The position numbers and the translations under genes were made by a program. The notes below the pieces were generated by a model. That model was not told where the DNA came from and did not search any database. It saw only the letters and a program-made list of their open reading frames with translations. DNA of 13,134 nt from Bifidobacterium breve (GTDB taxonomy: Bacteria; Bacteroidota; Bacteroidia; Chitinophagales; Chitinophagaceae), in assembly GCA_943323935.2 (NCBI GenBank), contig CALPJR020000011.1:1-13134 (forward strand). The letters are read 5' to 3'. Position 1 is the first letter of the stretch; every line of letters begins with the position of its first letter. Positions 6,833 through 13,134 of the stretch are shown here, one piece after another.

Positions 6833-7891
6833 CTAGTATACCCAACGATCTTGTTCAAAATCAAATATTTTTTGTTTGATTTTATCCCCTTCTTGTAATC
6901 TCTTAATTGGATCTTTAAATAATGCATTTAACATCTTATCATTATAATTATCTAATGTAGACTTAACAACATACCCATTGAAATAACGACTCTCAAATAA
7001 TTCCTCCCATGTAATTCGACTAGAGGTATTCCTTGGATTGTAGACTTCGGCTTTTGCAAGGCTTGTTCTTAATTCTGGATAATAAATCCAAAACAAAGGA
7101 CGCTTCACTACCTTATTACCTATCTGAATCGCAGCAATTGGAGCAATACCAATGATTCTGCTATACATTCTACTTGTCTTACTATCAAAAATCCATTGTT
7201 CTTTTAATCTAAATGTATATATAGAATCTGGATTCGGTGCTAAGTTGGTATTATAAATGATGCTAGTGTCATATACATTTGGATCCAATACATTTTGTAC
7301 CAATTGCGTATCTAAGCTTCCTTTTAATGATGCATTTACATCTTCTAAACTAATTGGTGTCGTAAAACGATCATCTACTGTTGAAAAAGGCACTACACCA
7401 TCTTTTTCTATTGCACGTAATAGCACTGCAAAGAAACGCTGATCACCATTTTCATCATAGGATTGGTACATGAATGTTCTATTGATCTTTTCTCTTGCAT
7501 CAATTTCCTCCCAAACAAATTCACTGAATAAAGCGTCTTCCTCTCTTAAATTCTCATAAGGCAAGGGCACTCTTTCTTTCATCCCTTTTCTTGAATTGGT
7601 TTCAGAGAAAAAGGCATACCCATTTCTTAAGCTTCTTTTATTATTCGCATTAAATCCTCCCACCACGGTGGTATCAATATTTTTAGTTGGCTTTACATCA
7701 GAAACTGTTGGCGCTGCCACCACTTGATTGTTTGCTACAGGCTTAGTCACAGGTTTTGTGATGACTGTGTCTTGCTTAGATTTATCAGGTGTTGTTTTCT
7801 TTTTTGTCCCATAAGAAAACTGCGCATTTGCAGAAATTGTCATTACCAAAGAGGCAAGTACGATGCAGCTTGTTTTCATTGTTGTTTTCAT
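6833..7891 (-). CDS. gldN: Type IX secretion/gliding motility protein GldN (PorN)
   Basis: GldN is a periplasmic partner of GldK in the ring beneath the outer membrane of the type IX secretion system and is needed for protein export and gliding. The 352-residue product begins with a signal peptide (MKTTMKTS, hydrophobic core to about residue 20, cleavage at ANA-Q, 21-24). A low-complexity Lys/Thr/Pro/Val linker (about 28-75) precedes the conserved domain. This contains LREEDALFSEFVWEEIDARE (115-134), then QRFFAVLLRAI, EQWIFDSKTSRMYSRIIGIA, FWIYYPELR and WEELFESRYFNGYV, wording typical of GldN/PorN. The start at 7891 gives a good signal peptide; the nearby Met5 would also work. It is the last gene of gldKLMN, 54 nt after gldM, and is followed by the bidirectional terminator. 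The Cys at residue 9 is too early to be a lipobox. Confidence 0.95.
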   Translation of the reverse strand: MKTTMKTSCIVLASLVMTISANAQFSYGTKKKTTPDKSKQDTVITKPVTKPVANNQVVAAPTVSDVKPTKNIDTTVVGGFNANNKRSLRNGYAFFSETNSRKGMKERVPLPYENLREEDALFSEFVWEEIDAREKINRTFMYQSYDENGDQRFFAVLLRAIEKDGVVPFSTVDDRFTTPISLEDVNASLKGSLDTQLVQNVLDPNVYDTSIIYNTNLAPNPDSIYTFRLKEQWIFDSKTSRMYSRIIGIAPIAAIQIGNKVVKRPLFWIYYPELRTSLAKAEVYNPRNTSSRITWEELFESRYFNGYVVKSTLDNYNDKMLNALFKDPIKRLQEGDKIKQKIFDFEQDRWVY

Positions 7892-7945
7892 AAATACCTT
7901 TTTTTATTTTCCAATTTACTTTTTCATTTACAATAAGCGCGTATC

Positions 7946-9496
7946 CTATTGTAAGATAAAAGTAATTGTTTGATCTAATTTTCTTGACCCACCACCTGGT
8001 TCTGACACTTTAATCTCTCCAATAGTCACTGTGGTTCCTGCTTGACATTTTCTAATCAATGCAGTTGCACCACCCGAAAAAGCAGGACCATTCACTTCTG
8101 CAAAATCAGGCTCATCAAACCCTTTACCAGTTGCGATAACGATATAAGAAAGTACATTGAATTTCACACCTTCAAATACAAAGTCTCTCAAATCTGCAAT
8201 CACACCACCCTGCGCTCTAAATTTACCTGCAGCCATATTTCCACCTGCGCTTCCGCCCACAATTGCAATTGGATCTGGAATTCTCTTTACAGGGATGGAT
8301 AATTTTTGTGTTTGCTTGCCATCATTGACATTCACAACAGCTGTTCCAGTTTGCGTACAAGTCACAATATATTGTCCAGAACCTGCTTTTCTAATATTTG
8401 CACCTGCCCCCTCCACCGTTACATTAATTTTTTCGCCTCCGCCTCCACCAGTAATACTTAATGGATTCTCTAAGCCCTTATAAAATACCCTTGTTTTATC
8501 GGTAGACACCACTAATCCAGAAGGTGTACCAACAGTAAATTGAACTTCTTTTTCTACCACCGCTGTTTCACCATTTGGCTTTAAGAAAGAAATACGAACA
8601 CGCTTTCTTTGTATGCCAGGTGTTGCACCAGCAACAGATTTATATACGGCAGATCCATCTGCTGCCACAGGTACTACCACACCATCTATAGAGATCGTTG
8701 GTTTTGCTGCGCTACTAAATGCGCCTACACCTGCAGTAATCACCAATTCTTCACCAGACATCAAGTACTGTGAATTGGATGCAGCAAATGCGCTAAACTG
8801 ATCGTATACTAATTCTACTTCGCCAATTTCTTTATGACAGTATTCAACCACCTGCGCTTCTGAATTGCGAATATCATTTTGGAATTTGGTCAATATGGTA
8901 ATCGCTGCAATCGTTGGAGTCATATTAAAATAAGCATATGCCCAATCATCTTTTGCAGCCATATTATTAGAAGTGGGGATGGCTAAATCTAAAGACATCG
9001 TTGGAATGACATCTTTTGCGATGGCGGGGTCAATCCCAGCTAAATCTTGTTTGAATTGTTTTAATTTATTGAAGAGTTCCTCTCCTTTTGACAACCCCGA
9101 TTTTTTATTTAAAAACAATCTTGTTGTTGCATCCAAATCATCTTCTTTAAAAGATTCCTTTCCGTCTTTAATTTCTAAGCCGGCTTCTTCTTTTAACGCT
9201 AATTTAATTGATTCAACATAGGCATACATTTCGTCTGCCATTGCTTTAGCTTTATTCGCCTTGGGCGCCCAGATAGCAGCTTTTTCAGCCGTCTTTGGGT
9301 CCTTTAATTTTGCTTCTAATGATTTATAGATGTCTTGATTCTTTTTTTGAATGATCCCATTTGCATTCGTCAAGCTTTGATCAATTGTCTTGAATGCATT
9401 TAAAATCTCACTAGATACATTCAATGCCAAGAGCGCAGTCAACACCAAGTACATGATGTTAATCATTTTCTGCCTTGGTTCTTTAGGTAACGACAT
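7946..9496 (-). CDS. gldM: Type IX secretion/gliding motor protein GldM (PorM)
   Basis: GldM pairs with GldL to form the inner-membrane rotary motor; its dimeric periplasmic shaft transmits torque or force to the GldKN ring. The 516-residue protein has the family layout. A short cytoplasmic N-terminus with PRQKMINIMYLVLTALLALN (7-26) holds the single membrane helix (about 11-28). A helical periplasmic D1 domain follows to roughly residue 220. The rest is a run of beta-sandwich domains with repeated Gly/Val-rich strands (for example LENPLSITGGGGGEK and FNVLSYIVIATGKGF) ending in DQTITFILQ. Length is normal for GldM. The start at 9496 gives the short hydrophilic leader expected before the helix. 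It lies 56 nt after gldL and 54 nt before gldN. Confidence 0.97.
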   Translation of the reverse strand: MSLPKEPRQKMINIMYLVLTALLALNVSSEILNAFKTIDQSLTNANGIIQKKNQDIYKSLEAKLKDPKTAEKAAIWAPKANKAKAMADEMYAYVESIKLALKEEAGLEIKDGKESFKEDDLDATTRLFLNKKSGLSKGEELFNKLKQFKQDLAGIDPAIAKDVIPTMSLDLAIPTSNNMAAKDDWAYAYFNMTPTIAAITILTKFQNDIRNSEAQVVEYCHKEIGEVELVYDQFSAFAASNSQYLMSGEELVITAGVGAFSSAAKPTISIDGVVVPVAADGSAVYKSVAGATPGIQRKRVRISFLKPNGETAVVEKEVQFTVGTPSGLVVSTDKTRVFYKGLENPLSITGGGGGEKINVTVEGAGANIRKAGSGQYIVTCTQTGTAVVNVNDGKQTQKLSIPVKRIPDPIAIVGGSAGGNMAAGKFRAQGGVIADLRDFVFEGVKFNVLSYIVIATGKGFDEPDFAEVNGPAFSGGATALIRKCQAGTTVTIGEIKVSEPGGGSRKLDQTITFILQ

Positions 9497-9552
9497 TTAC
9501 GCTATATTTTATTAAGTGAATTAAAATGTTTGAGTCAACAACAGGAATGTTT

Positions 9553-10086
9553 TTATTTTCCTTGCATTGCATTGATCATCCTGCTATATACTTGATTCAA
9601 TTGAGTCAAGTTATCGGCTAATTGAGTCATTTGCTCTTTTGTTCTTGCTGCCTCATGCACAGTAGAACTCATCGCAGTAGACATGTCTTTTAAACTTCCA
9701 TAAAAATGATTCATTTCTTCGATTGTTTTACTCATGGATAAGAACTGATTATTCAAATTCTTTAATCCCTCTGTTGAGCTATTGATTGTGCCTAAATTAT
9801 TCGACACATCTTGTACTGTTTTTTGAACACTATTCAAAGCATGCACTAATTCAGTTGCATCTACTTTTCCGCCTCCCATTGCACCACCATGATCTACTGG
9901 AGGAGGGGGCAAGAATGCATAAATGACAAAAATTCCAGCTTCTGTAGTTAATCCTACTATCAACGCCCAGTCTGCCCAAGATAAGTGGATGATTTTTGCC
10001 AATGCTCCAATGATTACCACAGCGGCACCTAAAGAGATGATGACGTTTACGATCTTATTTGTTTTTTCTGAAATTGTCTTTGCCAT
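9553..10086 (-). CDS. gldL: Type IX secretion/gliding motor protein GldL (PorL)
   Basis: GldL is the membrane stator-like subunit of the GldLM motor, which uses the proton gradient to drive type IX secretion and gliding. Its two membrane helices lie at about 11-32 and 37-59. Lys31 and His34 end the first, and Glu49 sits within the second (GLTTEAGIF); a charged residue here is the conserved feature tied to proton coupling in this family. A Pro run (60-63) and a Gly-rich linker lead to a cytoplasmic coiled-coil tail (about 75-175, with TVQDVSNNLGTINSS and MSKTIEEMNHFYGS). At 177 residues it is shorter than the roughly 215 residues I recall for the Flavobacterium protein; the difference is in the tail. 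It sits 42 nt after gldK and 56 nt before gldM. Confidence 0.95.
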   Translation of the reverse strand: MAKTISEKTNKIVNVIISLGAAVVIIGALAKIIHLSWADWALIVGLTTEAGIFVIYAFLPPPPVDHGGAMGGGKVDATELVHALNSVQKTVQDVSNNLGTINSSTEGLKNLNNQFLSMSKTIEEMNHFYGSLKDMSTAMSSTVHEAARTKEQMTQLADNLTQLNQVYSRMINAMQGK

Positions 10087-10128
10087 TAGGAAAATTTATA
10101 AAATTAAAAGTTGATTGATTGATTTCGA

Positions 10129-11424
10129 TTATTTATTAAGTCTTGGAGCCATTGATAGCACACATCTAAATCCGATATAAGATTTAGCAGTATCTTGGTA
10201 TTCATAGTTGCGAGAACTTACCTGACAATTGTATGCAATATCTTTCCATGAACCACCTCTGATCACTTTTCTTTTCATCAAAATAGGATCGGAATCTTTT
10301 GCATTGTATTGAACATCTGGACTAAAGTCACCAAAAAAGTTATAGCTGCCTTCATAGAATACCGAACTTGTCCACTCCGCCACATTACCAGCCATGTCAA
10401 ATAATTTGAAATCATTTTCGGTATAAGATTTAACTTTAGTGGTATAGATATTATCATTCTTTGCATTTCCACCAAAATAATCCCCTCTTCCTGGTTTAAA
10501 ATTAGCTAATAAACGTCCTTCTTTTGTTCTTGTATATGGAGAGCCCCATGGATACATTGCATTAGATTTTGAATTACCCCTAGCGGCATATTCCCATTCC
10601 GCTTCTGTTGGCAATCGATAGATACCATCAATTTTTTGATCTGCTCTGCCAGGTTTGCCAGCAAAATAATCACTGTTATTGGTTCTCCAATGTGTGAAAG
10701 CAACAGCTTGTTTCCAAGTGACACCCACTACAGGATATTCATTGTATGCTGCATGACTAAAATACAATCTAGTCAAAGGTTCATTGTAAGAATAAGAGAA
10801 ATCACGCATCCAAACCAATGTGTCTGGATACACATTTTGATTCACCGTGATTAAATAATCTCCAAGTGATTTTTCTAGCCCCTTAGATGCTTGAGCCGCT
10901 GCTTTTAAATCAACATAAGAATATTTATAAATTAATTTATTGGGATCAATCTCAATTTTTCCTTGAATGCGATTGTCTGGGCTCAGTAAGAGCTCATTTA
11001 ATTTTTCTAAAACCGCTCTACTGTTTTGGTTAATCCTTGTTGCTCTAGCCCAATCTACACGAATCGTATCTTCATTTTGATTGATGCCTCCGCCATAAAT
11101 CGCCAAAAATTTCAATGAATCAGTCACATACCTTACAAATCTTCTATACTGTTCGTTCGTAACTTCTGTTCTATCCATCCAAAAACTTTGAACTGATACT
11201 AATTTCTTACGGTTAACCATTGATAAATCCATTTGTTCGTCACTTGCCCCCATATAAAAGGACCCACTAGGGATAGCAACTGCCAGGGGATCAATACGCT
11301 TAGCACTGCTATTGCGTTTACCTTTTTTGGCTGGTGCAAATGCAATCACAACAAGCGATAGAGTCAAAATGCTCAAGGCCACAATGGGGAAATTGATCCT
11401 TTTATTTTTTAAAAATGGTATCAT
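10129..11424 (-). CDS. gldK: Type IX secretion/gliding protein GldK (PorK), FGE-sulfatase fold, without lipobox
   Basis: GldK forms, with GldN, the large periplasmic ring attached to the outer membrane in type IX secretion. The 431-residue protein carries the formylglycine-generating-enzyme-like (SUMF1) fold: IPSGSFYMGA (51-60), FWMDRTEVTNEQYRRFVRY (81-99), YPVVGVTWKQAVAF (230-243), RLPTEAEWEYAARG (270-283), LFDMAGNVAEW (341-351), VIRGGSWKD (387-395) and IGFRCVLS (417-424). An insertion at about 105-210 separates the first two blocks, as expected in GldK. Family members are normally lipoproteins, but here the N-terminus (basic MIPFLKNKR, hydrophobic 12-30, AFA-PA) has no cysteine; the first Cys is residue 400. 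An in-frame TAA three codons before the ATG (11431-11433) rules out a longer start. The protein may be cleaved by signal peptidase I after Ala30, or stay membrane-anchored. It is first in the cluster; the 135 nt upstream show no clear promoter match. Confidence 0.95.
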   Translation of the reverse strand: MIPFLKNKRINFPIVALSILTLSLVVIAFAPAKKGKRNSSAKRIDPLAVAIPSGSFYMGASDEQMDLSMVNRKKLVSVQSFWMDRTEVTNEQYRRFVRYVTDSLKFLAIYGGGINQNEDTIRVDWARATRINQNSRAVLEKLNELLLSPDNRIQGKIEIDPNKLIYKYSYVDLKAAAQASKGLEKSLGDYLITVNQNVYPDTLVWMRDFSYSYNEPLTRLYFSHAAYNEYPVVGVTWKQAVAFTHWRTNNSDYFAGKPGRADQKIDGIYRLPTEAEWEYAARGNSKSNAMYPWGSPYTRTKEGRLLANFKPGRGDYFGGNAKNDNIYTTKVKSYTENDFKLFDMAGNVAEWTSSVFYEGSYNFFGDFSPDVQYNAKDSDPILMKRKVIRGGSWKDIAYNCQVSSRNYEYQDTAKSYIGFRCVLSMAPRLNK

Positions 11425-11559
11425 ATTGGTTTAAAACGATTTTATTTACAAAAAATTACATTTTAGGGGTAAAAATAACAGAAAATTTAAATGGTATTTT
11501 TTAACCTGAATGAATTGATTTTCATTTGTTTTTGGAACTGCAAAATAAGATATTAGTTG

Positions 11560-13134
11560 TTAGATATTTGCTAAAATCAAGTCAATATGTGGCATTGGGG
11601 CTGAACAGCTGTTGTTTTTGCATATAAAAAATTGATTTTCAATGCACTTTTTGCCTTTAAGGAGTGGGATTCGGTCCTCCTGAACCTGACTTATCATGCG
11701 AATCGTATGAGGTAAAAAGGGGGCATTCAATGCAGGCAGGCTTTCATGAACCGTTGGACCTACCCCAACCAATTCGATCATGCCAGTTGACATTTGGTAA
11801 AAGCTTTGGGCCCAAAAGCCAAAAGAGCCAGGATATTGAAGCAAAGATGGTCGTATAGAATGGATCATTTTTTCGGCCTGTTGGCGCCATGGAGATAGAT
11901 CAAAAACCTGCCCTAGATAATATAAACTTGAACAAACTAAAGCATTCCCACTTGGCTGTGCCCCATCATAACTTTCTTTTTTTCGGATAATCACATCCTT
12001 CTGATAAGATGCAGTATAATAAAAATACAATCCATCCTCATCTATAAAATGGAGCAACACATAGTCCATCCATTTTTTTGCTTTAAACAAATAACTAGTA
12101 TTACCCGTCATTGATTGTAATTGAATATAAGCTTGGATTAAATTGGCATAATCATCTAAAAAAGCGGGCGCTTTTGGTATACCATTTGCAATGCTATGGT
12201 AAAAATAATGTTCATCCGCATGGTATAAATTTGCTTCCAACCAATCCATGCATTCAATTGCCGCTTTCTTATAAATTTCATTTCCTGTGGCAGCATTCAT
12301 TTTACAGAAGCCAACAATCAACATCGCATTCCAACCCAAAATAACTTTATGATCCAATGCGGGACGAACCCTCACTGCGCGGGTATCAAATAATTTTTTA
12401 AGTGCATTTTGCCAAGCAGGTTTCCATTCTTTTTCAAGCTCATTTTGTGTCCAAAGAATATTGGTATGTTCCCAATTACCATTTGGAGTGACTTGATAAT
12501 AGGCTACAAAATCATCAAAGATGGTAGGATCAATCACTGCCTTGAATTCGTCGTAGGACCAAGTATAAAATTTGCCTTCCACCCCTTCGGAATCTGCATC
12601 TAATGCAGCATAGTAACCTCCTGCTCCATTGAATAATTCTCTTTGTAAAAATATAAATGTGGCATGGATGACTTCTTGGTAAATAGATTTTTTTGTAATC
12701 TGGTAAGCTTCCGCGAGTGTACCTAAAATCAATGCATTGTCGTACAACATTTTTTCAAAATGTGGCGCCTGCCACATCGCATCCACACTGTACCTTGAAA
12801 ACCCTCCACCTATATGATCATAGATACCTCCTTGAATCATTTTATCAACAGATCTGATAGCATGCACAATGGATGCCTGATCTTTATTTTGAAAATAGTT
12901 TCTAAATAATACTTGAATCGAAAATGTCTGAGGAAATTTTGGCGCAACACCAAATCCGCCCCATTGTGTATCTGCATTTTGCAATAATCTTTCTGCGATC
13001 AATTGAAATTCCTCCTTTGTGGCGATTGTATCAAGCGCTTGACTTTGTTGTACTTTGATATTGCTTTGTAAAAGATGTGCTGTTAAATGTGTGGCTTGTT
13101 CCAATAGCTTATCTCTGTTATTAGCAAAAGCAGC
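11560..13134 (-). CDS. Thioredoxin-domain protein of the YyaL/SPATA20 (DUF255) family, 5' end outside window
   Basis: The frame is open from the right window edge to a TAA at 11560-11562 and gives 524 residues, the C-terminal part of a protein usually about 670-700 long. The N-terminal thioredoxin-like DUF255 domain lies outside. The visible region is the (alpha/alpha)6-barrel part related to N-acylglucosamine 2-epimerase and glycosidase folds. Family signatures are GGFGVAPKFPQ, GGIYDHIGGGFSRYS, PHFEKMLYDNALILG, AALDADSEGVEGKFYTW, LGWNAMLIVGF, DDYANLIQAY, DGAQPSGNALV and the C-terminal FICKNNSCSAP. A TTG at 13102-13104 could be read as a start but is internal: the upstream codons (AAFANNRDKLLEQA) match the family's linker (NRDKLLE). 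The function is not settled; a redox or carbohydrate-processing role has been suggested from the folds. It is codirectional with gldK, 135 nt upstream, and the sequence does not show whether they share a transcript. Confidence 0.93.
   Translation of the reverse strand, partial: AAFANNRDKLLEQATHLTAHLLQSNIKVQQSQALDTIATKEEFQLIAERLLQNADTQWGGFGVAPKFPQTFSIQVLFRNYFQNKDQASIVHAIRSVDKMIQGGIYDHIGGGFSRYSVDAMWQAPHFEKMLYDNALILGTLAEAYQITKKSIYQEVIHATFIFLQRELFNGAGGYYAALDADSEGVEGKFYTWSYDEFKAVIDPTIFDDFVAYYQVTPNGNWEHTNILWTQNELEKEWKPAWQNALKKLFDTRAVRVRPALDHKVILGWNAMLIVGFCKMNAATGNEIYKKAAIECMDWLEANLYHADEHYFYHSIANGIPKAPAFLDDYANLIQAYIQLQSMTGNTSYLFKAKKWMDYVLLHFIDEDGLYFYYTASYQKDVIIRKKESYDGAQPSGNALVCSSLYYLGQVFDLSPWRQQAEKMIHSIRPSLLQYPGSFGFWAQSFYQMSTGMIELVGVGPTVHESLPALNAPFLPHTIRMISQVQEDRIPLLKGKKCIENQFFICKNNSCSAPMPHIDLILANI

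Noticed and set aside
8157..8483. 108-codon Pro-rich frame antisense to gldM
   Set aside because: The proline run is just the complement of the Gly-rich strands of GldM; it has no signal, domain or promoter of its own.
11425..11559. Possible promoter or terminator between the YyaL-like gene and gldK
   Set aside because: Only short AT-rich partial repeats (AATGAA/TTCATT) and imperfect -7-like strings are present; none has a proper partner or U-tract.
13102..13104. TTG as start of the YyaL-like protein
   Set aside because: The frame stays open to the window edge and the ten codons upstream match the family linker, so the gene is cut by the window instead.
1..13134. Search for CRISPR arrays, insertion sequences, tRNA/rRNA genes, toxin-antitoxin or defence genes and long direct repeats
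   Set aside because: None seen. The window is filled by housekeeping and gliding/secretion genes with uniform composition, and no undescribed system is supported.

Overview
The window reads as ordinary, low-GC core chromosome of a member of the Bacteroidota. The strongest evidence is a complete gldK-gldL-gldM-gldN cluster, the trans-envelope core of the type IX secretion/gliding machinery, which is confined to this phylum. A DUF4783-like secreted protein, a DUF2721 membrane protein, start codons without Shine-Dalgarno sequences and TAnnTTTG-like promoter boxes agree with this. Placement in the Chitinophagaceae is an inference from the overall feel of the proteins and was not tested.

Layout. 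(1) Positions 1-322, minus strand: the N-terminal part of a small exported DUF4783-like protein, cut by the window edge. (2) Positions 430-4386, plus strand: a tight three-gene run of gpmI (cofactor-independent phosphoglycerate mutase), engB/yihA (ribosome-assembly GTPase) and an ABC half-exporter. The gaps are 20 nt and 1 nt, and the run is divergent from the DUF4783 gene. (3) Positions 4445-4897, minus strand: a DUF2721 three-helix membrane protein, convergent with the ABC gene and divergent from uvrC. (4) Positions 4943-6751, plus strand: uvrC, the nucleotide-excision-repair endonuclease. (5) Positions 6780-6817: a perfect 18-bp inverted repeat that serves as a bidirectional terminator between uvrC and the gld cluster. 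(6) Positions 6833-11424, minus strand: gldN, gldM, gldL and gldK, transcribed gldK to gldN with gaps of 42-56 nt. (7) Positions 11560-13134, minus strand: the C-terminal three quarters of a YyaL/SPATA20-type protein (thioredoxin-DUF255 family), cut at its 5' end by the window edge.

Functionally the only multi-gene system is GldKLMN. GldL and GldM form the proton-powered inner-membrane motor, and GldK and GldN form the periplasmic ring under the outer membrane. The other genes are housekeeping: glycolysis, ribosome assembly, lipid/drug-type export and DNA repair. I found no mobile element, CRISPR array, tRNA, rRNA or integration scar, and no convincing new system. No gene-free stretch exceeds 135 nt. 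The most unusual point is that GldK, normally a lipoprotein, has no lipobox cysteine here although its start codon is well constrained.
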